Source of the DNA: Streptomyces ambofaciens ATCC 23877
Lineage (GTDB): Bacteria; Actinomycetota; Actinomycetes; Streptomycetales; Streptomycetaceae
DNA length: 64,000 bases
NCBI RefSeq assembly: GCF_001267885.1
Contig: NZ_CP012382.1
Location: 8,047,001-8,111,000, forward strand
Direction: 5' to 3'
Position 1 is the stretch's first letter. Every line of letters begins with the position of its first letter. Below are positions 40,176 through 48,483 of this stretch, piece by piece. The notes under the pieces are model-generated. The model had not been told where the DNA came from and did no database searches. It saw nothing but the letters and a program-made list of their open reading frames with translations. The position numbers and the translations under genes are program-made.

Positions 40176-40793
40176 TCAGGCGGGTCTGATGGTCAGGCCG
40201 GTCTCGGCGAGGCAGCCGTCTATGAGGTGGCTGCGGTACTGGATGTGCCGCAGTCCGTGTCGGATGCGCTGGACAAGGTGTTCGGGAGTGGAGAAGGCGA
40301 CGTTGGAGAGCCAGCCGCGTCGCAGGAGGGACCAGATCCCTTCAACGGGGTTGAGGTCGGGTGCGTAGGGCGGCAGGTAGTAGATGGTCAACCAGTCCCG
40401 GGCTTCCGCCCATTCCCGCAGGTCGGCGGCTTTGTGGACGTTGAGGTTGTCCCAGACGAGGACGATCGGGCCGCCGAGTTGCTGGTGGGCGGCGGTCAGC
40501 AGGTCCCGGTAGTCGCGCCAGGAGAAGCTCTTGCGTCCGTCGCGCTGCCCCTCGTCCCGGCGCGGCCGGTAGATCAGCCTCGAGCGGTGGCCGGGTTTGT
40601 AGCAGGTCAGCGCGGCGATGGATATCCGCCTGCGGGAGCGGCCGCGGACCCGCACCACAGGGGTCCGTCCGCGCTGTGACCAGGTCTTCGCCTGCGGCGG
40701 CGTCATGGAGAATCCGGCTTCGTCCTCGAACACGAGCCAGGCTCCACGGGCCGCCGCGAGTCTTCCGCGCAGGGCCACACCTCCTTGACCCAC
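40176..40793 (-). CDS. IS630 transposase, catalytic frame (orfB)
   Basis: DDE domain beginning ARGAWLVFEDEAGFSMTPPQ (first Asp/Glu region), GGPIVLVWDNLNVHKAADLR (second Asp) and LPPYAPDLNPVEGIWSLLRR (Glu). These are the three catalytic blocks of IS630/Tc1-like transposases. The first 20 codons are arbitrary because the natural protein enters from orfA by frameshift. The ending ETGLTIRPA is near the IS left end. Confidence 0.85.
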   Translation of the reverse strand: MGQGGVALRGRLAAARGAWLVFEDEAGFSMTPPQAKTWSQRGRTPVVRVRGRSRRRISIAALTCYKPGHRSRLIYRPRRDEGQRDGRKSFSWRDYRDLLTAAHQQLGGPIVLVWDNLNVHKAADLREWAEARDWLTIYYLPPYAPDLNPVEGIWSLLRRGWLSNVAFSTPEHLVQRIRHGLRHIQYRSHLIDGCLAETGLTIRPA

Positions 40794-41242
40794 CCGGCAA
40801 CCGCGTCGTCGTTGCGCTCCATGGCGCGTCGGGCCGGGACCTGGCAGGACCAGCCGTTGCGGATCAGGAGCTTGCGCACGCCCTGGATCGTGTAGGTCAG
40901 GTGGAAGCGCCGGCCGATCACGGTCTTCACACGGCTCAGGGTCCAGCGCTGGTCCTCCCAGCCGTGCGCGGCCGGCCCCCTGGCCAGCTCCGCTTCCAAC
41001 TGCGCGAACTGCTTCTCACTCAGCCTCGGCAACGACGCGGGTCCCTGCGACCTCAGAGCCCGCGGACCGCCCTCGTCCCACGTCCGCCGCCATCGCTGCA
41101 CCGACCGGACACTGACCCGCAGGTCCTTGGCGATCACCGAACTCGCCTTACCCCGGGCGAACCCCTCGGCCGCCTGGAGCCGTAACTCCTCGCGAGAATG
41201 CTGTCGTTCGGGGGTCAGCCCGCCCCCTTGTGGATACCGCAT
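40703..41242 (-). CDS. IS630 transposase, N-terminal frame (orfA)
   Basis: About 179 residues from ATG 41242 (MRYPQGGGLTPERQHSREEL). Winged-helix DNA-binding domain: KASSVIAKDLRVSVRSVQRW, RRTWDEGGPRALRSQGPASL and WTLSRVKTVIGRRFHLTYTI-QGVRKLLIRNGWSCQV. The frame runs out of homology after AGWVKEVWP, where the next catalytic part is in another frame. Either a programmed frameshift or an indel near 40750 separates it from the DDE domain. Confidence 0.85.
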   Translation of the reverse strand: MRYPQGGGLTPERQHSREELRLQAAEGFARGKASSVIAKDLRVSVRSVQRWRRTWDEGGPRALRSQGPASLPRLSEKQFAQLEAELARGPAAHGWEDQRWTLSRVKTVIGRRFHLTYTIQGVRKLLIRNGWSCQVPARRAMERNDDAVAGWVKEVWPCAEDSRRPVEPGSCSRTKPDSP

Positions 41243-41303
41243 GCCCCGGTGATACCGCAGCCGACCACGAGCCGTCAGCACCTACGACACCACGAGTTCA
41301 ACC

Positions 41304-42398
41304 TCAGTAGTCTTCTGAGTCAGGAATTCTGTTCAAATAGCTGGCGAGGCGTTCGAGGATCTCGTCTGCGGTCTTCGTCCAGACGTAGGGCTTGGGATCG
41401 GTGTTCCATGCGGCGATCCAGGTCCGGATGTCCTTCTCCAGCGCCTGGACGCTTCTGTGGACGCCTCGCCGTATCTGCTTGTTCGTCAGCTCGGCGAACC
41501 ACCGCTCGACCAGGTTGAGCCAGGACGAGCCGGTGGGCGTGAAGTGCAGGTGGAAGCGTGGGTGGGCCAGTAGCCAGGTCTTGATGGCTGGGGTCTTGTG
41601 GGTGGCGTAGTTGTCCAGCACCAGGTGCACGTCCAGGTCCGCCGGTATCTCCGGGTCGAGTTTGATCAGGAACTTCTTGAACTCCTCGGCACGGTGCCGG
41701 CGGTGCAGGGAGCCGATCACCTTCCCCGTGGCCACCTCCAGTGCGGCGAACAACGTGGTGGTGCCCGCGCGCACGTAGTCGTGGGTGACCCGCTGCGGGA
41801 CGCCGGGCATCATCGGCAGCACCGGCTGGGACCGGTCCAGGGCCTGGATCTGCGACTTCTCGTCGACACAGAACACCAAGGCCCGCTCGGGCGGGTCCAG
41901 ATAGAGGCCGACCACGTCGTGGACCTTGTCGACGAAGTACGGGTCGGTCGACAGCCTGAACGTCTCGGTGCGGTGCGGCTGCAGGCCGAAGGCCCGCCAG
42001 ATCCGCGACACGGTCGACTGCGACAGACCCATCTCCGTGGCCATCGCCCGCGTCGACCAGTGCGTGGCGTTCTTCGGTGCGGTCTCCAGCGTCCGCTTCA
42101 CCACCGCGGCGACCTGCTCGTCGGTGACCGTTCGGGGCCCGCCAGACCGCGGCATGTCACCCAGCCCGGCGACCCGGTGCTCGACGAACCGCTTCCGCCA
42201 GCGGCCCACCGCATGCGGTGTCGAACCGAGCTGTGCGGCCACGTCCTTGTTGGACGCGCCAGTCGCGCAGGCCAAGATGATCCGGCACCGCAGAGCCCAC
42301 GCCTGCGGGGTGGAACGGCGCCGTACCCACCCCTCCAGCGCAGCCCGTTCCTCATCCGACAGGATCAACTCGGCCTTCGGCCGCTCAGTACGCGCCAC
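41304..42398 (-). CDS. IS630-family transposase, copy 2
   Basis: 364 residues from GTG 42398. All 363 residues of copy 1 are repeated; the stop codon is supplied by flanking DNA so that one Tyr is added. Catalytic residues (VDEKSQ, LDNYATHK, SSWLNLVERW) are intact. No difference between the two copies was seen, which indicates very recent transposition or ongoing gene conversion. Confidence 0.95.
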   Translation of the reverse strand: MARTERPKAELILSDEERAALEGWVRRRSTPQAWALRCRIILACATGASNKDVAAQLGSTPHAVGRWRKRFVEHRVAGLGDMPRSGGPRTVTDEQVAAVVKRTLETAPKNATHWSTRAMATEMGLSQSTVSRIWRAFGLQPHRTETFRLSTDPYFVDKVHDVVGLYLDPPERALVFCVDEKSQIQALDRSQPVLPMMPGVPQRVTHDYVRAGTTTLFAALEVATGKVIGSLHRRHRAEEFKKFLIKLDPEIPADLDVHLVLDNYATHKTPAIKTWLLAHPRFHLHFTPTGSSWLNLVERWFAELTNKQIRRGVHRSVQALEKDIRTWIAAWNTDPKPYVWTKTADEILERLASYLNRIPDSEDY

Positions 42399-42442
42399 CA
42401 GGCAACCCTACAAATCTGAACAGAACTCCTGACTCAGAAGAC
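41310..42442 (-). mobile_element. IS630-family element, copy 2 (inverted)
   Basis: 1133 bp, the same length and inverted repeats as copy 1, opposite orientation, between TA at 41308-41309 and TA at 42443-42444. Its encoded protein is the same as copy 1 except for the target-dependent C-terminal Tyr. Confidence 0.93.
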
Positions 42443-42499
42443 TAGGGCCTTATCGAAAGTGGCTGGTTGTGACTCTGTGGCCTGTGTTTCGATGCCCGA

Positions 42500-43045
42500 G
42501 TGAACATCGAGAGCTCCGGGTTGCCGGATGAGAGGCCGAGCCGCTGGGTTCGGCAGAGGGCTGATGGCGATGTGGAGGAGTGCGTGCGGGTCCTCGCGGA
42601 GGTCCATGCGCGCGATGGCTATCCGGTGAACTGGCCGGATCAGCCCGGCGAGTGGCTGTCGCGAGGTCCGCTGCTGGGGTCCTGGGTTGCCGAAGTCGAA
42701 GGCGTCGTGGTGGGGCACGTCAGTTTGTCGCAAGGGGGCGAAGGCGATCTGGCCCCGACGTTGTGGAGCGAGCGGAACGGGGCGACACGGGGTATGACCG
42801 CCGTGGTCAGCAGGCTGTTCGTTGCCCCGCGAGCGAGGGGACATCGGATCGGTGCACTGTTGATCGGCCAGGCCGTGGAGGAAGCGCGGCGTCGTGGCCT
42901 GCACCCGGTGCTCGACGTCGTCGCATCCGACACCGCGGCGGCAGCCCTGTACGAGCGGCTGGGCTGGAAGCTGATGGCCACAGTCGAGCAGCAGTGGAGT
43001 CCGCACCAGACGGTGGCCGTCCGCTGTTACGCAGCGCCATCGTGA
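42500..43045 (+). CDS. GNAT-family N-acetyltransferase
   Basis: 181 residues from GTG 42500. SRWVRQRADGDVEECVRVLA begins the GNAT fold; VVSRLFVAPRARGHRIGALL is the acetyl-CoA pyrophosphate loop (RxxGxxxxL pattern R-G-H-R-I-G), followed by VLDVVASDTAAAALYERLGW (last strand and helix). Full length, intact. Substrate unknown. It lies 55 bp beyond IS630 copy 2. Confidence 0.88.
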   Translation: MNIESSGLPDERPSRWVRQRADGDVEECVRVLAEVHARDGYPVNWPDQPGEWLSRGPLLGSWVAEVEGVVVGHVSLSQGGEGDLAPTLWSERNGATRGMTAVVSRLFVAPRARGHRIGALLIGQAVEEARRRGLHPVLDVVASDTAAAALYERLGWKLMATVEQQWSPHQTVAVRCYAAPS

Positions 43046-43054
43046 CGTGGTCAG

Positions 43055-43480
43055 TCATAGCCACTCGTTGATGGCCACGACGGGGACGGTCGCCTCGTAG
43101 CGGACCGCGAGCTTGCCGTATCTCGTGGCCACGGCCGGTGCCTCCTGAGACGATTGATCCCGCACTCGACCGCGTGCCGAGCTTTGTAGTCCTCTGGGTC
43201 GAACTTCGGCGGGCCGGCCGCCGTGCGAACCGCGTTTCCTGCGGTTGCCGGCCTGGGCGGCCTTGCCCGGGGTGGTGCAGCGGATCCCGCGCCGCAGGTA
43301 AGCACGGCTGTTCCGGGAGGCGTACGCCTTGTCGGCCCGCACCCGATCGGGCCTGGTGAGCTCCAGCCGTGCCGCTTGAGCAGGGCGGCCACGCCTTGCA
43401 CGGTGTAGCTCTTGTGGAAGCGGCGCCCGATCAGGCCGCCTGTGTCGCCCTCGGAACCATTTCGGAAGATCGAACGGGGC
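43055..43480 (-). pseudogene. Mosaic remnant of IS630 and IS5 transposases
   Basis: Reading leftwards, 43460-43395 encodes LIGRRFHKSYTVQGVAALLK-RHGW, the end of an IS630 winged helix. Without a gap this changes to VRADKAYASRNSRAYLRR, the second Asp block of an IS5-type enzyme, then HGGRPAEVRPRGLQ and, in other frames, FDPEDYKARHAVECGINRLR (Glu block) and VATRYGKLAVRYEATVPVVA-INEWL. At least two frameshifts. Two unrelated IS remnants have been fused by recombination or deletion. Confidence 0.65.
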
Positions 43481-43585
43481 GAGCGAGGCGTCAGGACGGT
43501 CGAGATCCAGCCCAACTCCATCCCCGGTGAGGCCGGTGAAGCCGACCTCTACGCCCCGGAACACCCGGCGGCCCCAGGGCGTGTT

Positions 43586-44503
43586 TCAGGCAGCGGGTGA
43601 GTCTTGGGCGGAGAGTTCTACGGCCAGTTCCATACAGCGCAGGCGGGCTGGGGAGAAGTCGTAGGGCATCTTGCCCATGGCTTCGAACACGCTCATGGAG
43701 TCAGTCTCCCGCCCGCCGGAGCTGAGATCGGCCTCGTCCTCGTCCTCGCCCTCATCGGCAGGAGCAGGGTGCAAAGCGTCCCAGGCGTCGAAGAGGGCAT
43801 CGTCGTCCTTTTCCAGACCGGACTTCTCGATGACGGCGTGCAGGGCGCTTTCGAAGGCGTGCCGTTCGGCGGCCACCTGGGCCACGCGCGGATCATCGAC
43901 GGCGACGCTGTCATCGAGTGCCTCCTCGGCGTCATCGATGCGGTCGGAGTCCTCCCGCAGAGCGGGGTGGGTGGCCAGGACGACGAAGCGGGTGGCCTGG
44001 ACGGTCGCGCCGAGCGGGCCGAAGATCCGCTCAGTGATCAGCAGGCTGTCCAGGTCCGCCTGACGCAGGGAGCCCTCGGGCAGGCTCTTGAGGCGTTCGG
44101 TGACGAAGGCGGAGAGCAGACCCATCCGGCTGCCTTCGGTGCGCATCCGCTGCACGGCGGTCCGCTGCCGCCGCACTTCTGCTTCCTGCTCGGCGAGGGT
44201 TTCCTCCACCCGCTCCAGGATGCCCGCGATACCGTCTCCGCTGTCCGCACCGGCGGAAGCCGTGCCGGTGGTAAAGGCGTCACGGATGTCGTCCAGGGCG
44301 ACCCCGGCGTCGGTCATCTTGCGAATCCACAGCAACCGGATCATGTCTTCGTAGCCGTAGCGGCGGCGGTCATCGCCGCCCCGCTCAGGCTCGGGGAGCA
44401 GGCCGATCTCGTGGTAATGACGGATCGCCCGCGGCGTGGTGCCGGCGAAGGCCGCCGCGTCACCGATCTTGACCTGGCGAGGTGGCATGAAGGACGAATG
44501 CAT
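43586..44503 (-). CDS. MerR-family transcriptional regulator
   Basis: 305 residues from ATG 44503 (GGAAAG upstream). VKIGDAAAFAGTTPRAIRHY is the MerR winged HTH, HEIGLLPEPERGGDDRRRYG the wing, then VALDDIRDAFTTGTASAGAD and a coiled coil (ILERVEETLAEQEAEVRRQR). The C-terminal 170 residues form a large helical effector domain like that of the drug-sensing MerR group, with an acidic stretch (PADEGEDEDEADLSS). No Cys-rich metal site. Target genes not obvious. Confidence 0.85.
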   Translation of the reverse strand: MHSSFMPPRQVKIGDAAAFAGTTPRAIRHYHEIGLLPEPERGGDDRRRYGYEDMIRLLWIRKMTDAGVALDDIRDAFTTGTASAGADSGDGIAGILERVEETLAEQEAEVRRQRTAVQRMRTEGSRMGLLSAFVTERLKSLPEGSLRQADLDSLLITERIFGPLGATVQATRFVVLATHPALREDSDRIDDAEEALDDSVAVDDPRVAQVAAERHAFESALHAVIEKSGLEKDDDALFDAWDALHPAPADEGEDEDEADLSSGGRETDSMSVFEAMGKMPYDFSPARLRCMELAVELSAQDSPAA

Positions 44504-44723
44504 GAGCAGGGATCTTTCCTCAAGGGATCGGGACGTAAGTCCACCGGACCACATGCCGCTACGGAAGGTGCAACCCCATACGCACTGCCCCACGCCAATG
44601 CCAGGAAATGCGCCCTTCCTCCGTAATGAGAGTTCGGGGTGCCGCAGGCAACTCGTCGGCAGAGATGGCGTGCTTTATGCGGCGGGCGGCAGAGTCGTCA
44701 GAAACAGCTGCATGGGAATTGAC

Positions 44724-45335
44724 CTAACCGGTGAGGGGCGTCAACCCGGCGAGCTGGGCGATGAAGTCGTCGACCATGGCGATCTGCACGTCCTTGGAGA
44801 ATCGTCCGGGGTCGAAGAGCGCTTGGACCACGAGTCCGTGGGCGAAGGCGACTGCGGCAGCGGTCAGTTGGTCGGTGTCTGTGTTCGGGGGGATCTCCCC
44901 GAGGCCACGTCCCGTCTCGAAATGAGGGCGGAAGCGGTCGCGCAGCCTCGCGTACCGATCGCCCTGTCGGGCGGCCAGCGTCTCGTCGGCGAGAGACAGG
45001 TCCCAGGAGCTGACCCAGATGCGGTTGCGGGCGGTGCCGGCCGAAGTGAGCGGCAGGATGTCGAGCAGCATGGCCCGTACGGCGGGCAGACCGTCTGCGG
45101 GTGGAGTCCGGCGCGGACGTTCCGCCGTGTCCTGTTCCAGCAGGTCCAGCGCGTGCGTGACGAGGGCCCGTTTGCTCGGGAAGTAGTGCGTCAGCATGCC
45201 GGTCGAGACGCCCATCTCCGCGGCGACGGCGCGCAGTGTCAGCCCACCGAAACCTTTGCCGGCAAGGACACGCCACACCGCTTCGGACACGTCCTTGCGG
45301 CGGGCCTCGTGATCTCCGCGTGCGGGGGGCGCCAT
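44724..45335 (-). CDS. TetR-family transcriptional regulator
   Basis: 203 residues (MAPPARGDHEARRKDVSEAV). HTH: LTLRAVAAEMGVSTGMLTHY then FPSKRALVTHALDLLEQD. C-terminal domain of the BetI/TetR_C_6 kind (LPLTSAGTARNRIWVSSWDL, LTAAAVAFAHGLVVQALFDP). It is divergent from the acetyltransferase-fusion gene starting 96 bp away and may control it. The 220 bp to the left contain nothing recognised. Confidence 0.88.
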   Translation of the reverse strand: MAPPARGDHEARRKDVSEAVWRVLAGKGFGGLTLRAVAAEMGVSTGMLTHYFPSKRALVTHALDLLEQDTAERPRRTPPADGLPAVRAMLLDILPLTSAGTARNRIWVSSWDLSLADETLAARQGDRYARLRDRFRPHFETGRGLGEIPPNTDTDQLTAAAVAFAHGLVVQALFDPGRFSKDVQIAMVDDFIAQLAGLTPLTG

Positions 45336-45430
45336 GCCGCTACTCTACATACCAAACGATTGTTACGTACCTTCAACGTCATGTGCCCTCCGACATCTCC
45401 GGCCGGCTGGGCTTGGAAGGCGGAACGCCG

Positions 45431-46420
45431 ATGCTCACCAACCCGCTCGACGACCACGCGCAACTCTGTCCTCTGGAACCCTGGCAGGCACCGGAGTTCC
45501 TCGCGCACATCGACCGGGCTCGCCCTCTGGTCGACCCATGGATCCCCTGGGCGTCGCTCACCACCGACCTCGCCTCGGCCACAACGACCCTCCAGCGCTA
45601 CGCCGACCTCTCGTCCTCCGACAGCGGCCGGATATACGGGATCCGGCTGGACGGTGTGCTCGTCGGCGGCGTCATGTTCACCCGCTTCGAGACCGCCTCG
45701 GGAGTGTGTGAGATCGGCTGCTGGCTGGAGGAGGCCGGGCAGGGCCGAGGGCTGGTCACCCGCGCGTGCCGGGCACTGATCGACTGGGCCTTCACCGAAC
45801 GCGGGATGAGCAGGGTCGAGTGGTGGGTCGCCTCAGGTAACACCCGCAGCATCGCGACCGCCCGCCGTCTGGGCATGACCCGCGACGGCGTGCTCCGACA
45901 GCGTTACCCGTACCGCGGGGTCCGGAACAACAGCGAGGTGTGGTCCGTCCTGGCGCAGGAGTGGCCCCCGGCAGCGGATGGTGGTAGGTCCGCCCCCACG
46001 TGCGACGACCAGGCGGAAGTCGACCGTTTGACAGGCCTGTTCATGGACTCCTTCACCAACACCGGCGGACGGTGCGCCGATCTCCGGATCATCCGGGAGC
46101 TGTTCGTCCCGGAAGGGCGGATCATCTCGAACATTGGGAGCGACCCCGTGATCATGAATGTGGACGCTTTCGTCGAGCCGCGTCAGAAGATGCTCACCGA
46201 CGGAACGCTGACGGAGTTCTCCGAATGGGAGGTGTCCCAACGCACGGAGATCTTCGGATCGGTCGCGCACCGATTCAGCGAGTACCGCAAGTCCGGTGTC
46301 CGGGACGGTGCGCGCTTCGAGGGACGCGGCCACAAGACCACCCAGTTCCTGCGGACCCGGGAAGGCTGGAGGATGGCCTCCATGGCCTGGGACGACGAGC
46401 CGGTCCACGTCCCGGAGTGA
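45431..46420 (+). CDS. GNAT acetyltransferase fused to an NTF2-like domain
   Basis: 329 residues from ATG 45431. Residues 1-180 are a RimJ/RimL-type acetyltransferase (IYGIRLDGVLVGGVMFTRFE, ACRALIDWAFTERGMSRVEW, VASGNTRSIATARRLGMTRD, GVLRQRYPYRG), with the acetyl-CoA loop LEEAGQGRGLVTRACRAL. After a short linker (PPAADGGRSAPTCDD) residues 195-329 form a DUF4440/NTF2-like domain (VDRLTGLFMDSFTNTGGRCA, VEPRQKMLTDGTLTEFSEWE, GWRMASMAWDDEPVHVPE). Either a true two-domain enzyme or two genes joined by deletion. Confidence 0.82.
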   Translation: MLTNPLDDHAQLCPLEPWQAPEFLAHIDRARPLVDPWIPWASLTTDLASATTTLQRYADLSSSDSGRIYGIRLDGVLVGGVMFTRFETASGVCEIGCWLEEAGQGRGLVTRACRALIDWAFTERGMSRVEWWVASGNTRSIATARRLGMTRDGVLRQRYPYRGVRNNSEVWSVLAQEWPPAADGGRSAPTCDDQAEVDRLTGLFMDSFTNTGGRCADLRIIRELFVPEGRIISNIGSDPVIMNVDAFVEPRQKMLTDGTLTEFSEWEVSQRTEIFGSVAHRFSEYRKSGVRDGARFEGRGHKTTQFLRTREGWRMASMAWDDEPVHVPE

Positions 46421-46430
46421 CGGGCCTCTT

Positions 46431-46885
46431 TCAGCTGTCCTGCAGGAGCCATGCGGCGATGTCCACGTCACGGGGATGCACAGGCTCGGAGAGGACCACG
46501 CCGGTGGTGGTGTCGCCCATCTCCGAGAGGTGCTCGATGACCTGTTCCAGGTGCTGTGCGTCCCGGCCCGCGATCGTCACTCGTAGCAGTTCGCCCCGAT
46601 GACGTGGACACACGACAGGACGTGGCCCATGGCGAGCAGTCGGTCGCGCAGGCTCTCCGCGTTGCGGGTGGAACGGAGCCGGGGACGCAGCGAAACGTGG
46701 GCCCGCAAACCCAGCCCCAGCTCAGCGAGATCAAGATGAACGCCGTACCCCTTGATCACACCGGAGTCCTCCAGGCGCCGCACCCGCTCGGCAACCGCCG
46801 GACGGCTGAGAGACACCTTGCGCCCCAACTCGGCCAGGCTGACGCGTGCGTTGCGGGAGAGTTCACGGATGATCGCGAGATCCAT
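46431..46885 (-). pseudogene. Lrp/AsnC-family regulator, frameshifted
   Basis: From ATG 46885: MDLAIIRELSRNARVSLAEL, SLSRPAVAERVRRLEDSGVI (HTH), KGYGVHLDLAELGLGLRAHV, then CVHVIGANCYE and TGA. The missing C-terminal part VTIAGRDAQHLEQVIEHLSE then MGDTTTGVVLSEPV continues in another frame from about 46585 to the stop at 46431. One indel near 46577-46590 separates them. All other features are intact, so the damage is recent, or a sequencing error. Confidence 0.75.
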
Positions 46886-46916
46886 GGCATTTGCTTCTGA
46901 CGTTCGGTTAGCCGAA

Positions 46917-47150
46917 ATGCCCAACTACCTTCCGATCGACGGAGACAGTACGGATGTCCCGCCGAAGTGCCATGGCCGGATGGGCAACGGCAGCCGCATC
47001 GACAAGATGACCCCGGGCCTCTACCGCATCACGCAGGTCACCGAGCGCGAGCCGGGGTGCACCTGCGCCGATCCCGGCCTCGGAGGGAAGTGTGCCAACC
47101 GCCGATGGGGCACCGGCCGGGTGCAGCGCCTCGTGCTGCTCGGCCGCTGA
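46917..47150 (+). CDS. Doubtful small Cys-containing protein
   Basis: 77 residues from ATG 46917: MPNYLPIDGDSTDVPPKCHG, then DKMTPGLYRITQVTEREPGC, TCADPGLGGKCANRRWGTGR. Four Cys (KC, GCTC, KC) could bind zinc. No known family and no clear ribosome binding site. The 320 bp that follow to 47469 show nothing. Could be a fragment. Confidence 0.3.
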   Translation: MPNYLPIDGDSTDVPPKCHGRMGNGSRIDKMTPGLYRITQVTEREPGCTCADPGLGGKCANRRWGTGRVQRLVLLGR

Positions 47151-47469
47151 CGTTCCTGGTGGTGAAGGGTGCAAGGCGTCTGCTGCACGTCCGGTGAGGA
47201 GTGCAGCGCAGCATTCGCACGGTCCAGGTGGCACACAGGTGCTGCACGGGTAGCAAGTCCGGCCTTACTCGTGCAGCGGATCGCCGCTGTATCGGGTCGG
47301 TTACGCGGTCGCTGCTGCTACCCCCGGCTTGCTGCTCGGCCGGCCGCTGCTCCGCCCGCACGCCCGCACGGCGCAGTCGAGGAGGACGTGTCCTGCCTGC
47401 CGCGGAGATCCCGAAGCTATGCCTGACCTGCGGAAACCGGTCACTCAAGTACGGAAGGACAGCAGCCGC

Positions 47470-48402
47470 TCAGGTGGCGGCGCGGAGCACGTACCGCACG
47501 TCGGTCAGCTGCTCCGACAGCTGCCACAGTCGGCTGCCGGTGTCGGGATCGGTGGCCCTCGGGGCCAGTTGGGCCCGCTTCGGTGCGCCGCGCAGCTCGC
47601 CCATGCCGTCCGGCGCAAACAGCTCGCCGCCTTGTACCTCTGGTGCGGTCGCCGCGTACAACTGCGGCAGGGCGCCCTGGTCGGGGGACTGGGCGAGCGG
47701 CAGCAGGAGGCGGCCGAAGAGCAGTTTGACCATGCCCGCAGGGGTGCTTGTCTGCAAGTTGGTGGCGGCGTAGCCGGGGTGGGCCAGTACGCTGCGGACC
47801 GGGCTGCCGGCCGCGCTCAGTCGTCGGTGCAACTCCCACCCGAAGGCGGCGTTGGCGAGCTTCGACTGGTTGTAGTGGCCCATCGGCGAGTACTTCCGTT
47901 CGCCGGACAAGTCGTCGAAGGCGATGCGCGCCTGGCGGTGATTGGCCGAGGTCACCGTGACCACGCGGGGATCGTCGCTGTCCGTCATCAGGTCCAGCAG
48001 AAGGCCGGTGAGGGCGAAGTGGCCGAGGTGGTTGGCGGCGAACTGCAGCTCGTGGCCCTGAAGGGTGAGAGTTCGGGGCGGTGCCATCAGGCCGGCGTTG
48101 TTGACGAGCACGTCGACCCGGTAGCCGTCGGTGTGCAGTTGGTGGGCGAAGGCGCGCACCGAGGCGGGATCGGCCAGGTCGAGACGGCGCACCTCGAGGT
48201 GGGCACCCGGCTGCTCGGCAATGATCGCGTCGGCCGCCCGGCGCCCCTTCTCCTCGTCGCGTACGGCGAGGATCACCTGGGCGCCCTTACGGGCGAGCGT
48301 CTTGGTTGTCGCCAGGCCGAGGCCGCTGTTGGCTCCGGTGACTACGGATACCCGCCCGGTCTGGTCTGGGATCTGTTCGGCGGTCCAGCGCTGTCGTGTC
48401 AT
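47470..48402 (-). CDS. Short-chain dehydrogenase (retinol dehydrogenase/WWOX-like SDR)
   Basis: 310 residues from ATG 48402. Cofactor motif VVTGANSGLGLATTKTLARK, adenine-pocket DLADPASVRAF, VDVLVNNAGLMAPPRTLTLQ, catalytic Ser in VVTVTSANHRQ, YNQSKLANAAFGWELHRRL (Tyr and Lys), and LAHPGYAATNLQ. This is the large SDR subgroup similar to retinol dehydrogenases. It is divergent from a TetR gene with repeated TGTCATG sites between them, one of which covers its start codon. Confidence 0.9.
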   Translation of the reverse strand: MTRQRWTAEQIPDQTGRVSVVTGANSGLGLATTKTLARKGAQVILAVRDEEKGRRAADAIIAEQPGAHLEVRRLDLADPASVRAFAHQLHTDGYRVDVLVNNAGLMAPPRTLTLQGHELQFAANHLGHFALTGLLLDLMTDSDDPRVVTVTSANHRQARIAFDDLSGERKYSPMGHYNQSKLANAAFGWELHRRLSAAGSPVRSVLAHPGYAATNLQTSTPAGMVKLLFGRLLLPLAQSPDQGALPQLYAATAPEVQGGELFAPDGMGELRGAPKRAQLAPRATDPDTGSRLWQLSEQLTDVRYVLRAAT

Positions 48403-48457
48403 GTAACACAAGCTGTCGCACATGACACTCGGTGTCAAGGTGCGCCTGAGTGTCATG
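48397..48457. promoter_or_regulatory. Repeated TetR operator between SDR and TetR genes
   Basis: TGTCATGT (48397-48404) pairs with ACATGACA (48420-48427); CATGACACTC (48421-48430) pairs perfectly with GAGTGTCATG (48448-48457). Three TGTCATG half-sites thus form two overlapping inverted repeats in an 81-bp divergent gap. The first overlaps the SDR start codon. This is a strong case for autoregulation by the TetR protein. Confidence 0.65.
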
Positions 48458-48483
48458 CGAGGCATATCGTGTACTCTTGTCCG

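Larger units (their letters stand above)
40146..41307 (-). mobile_element. Second IS630-family element (different type)
   Basis: 1162 bp with terminal inverted repeats CTGAGGTTGAACTCGTG(A/G)TG at both ends and TA duplications at 40144-40145 and 41308-41309. It carries two overlapping frames of an IS630 transposase. The right-hand TA is also the target site of IS630 copy 2, so the two elements touch. Confidence 0.88.
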
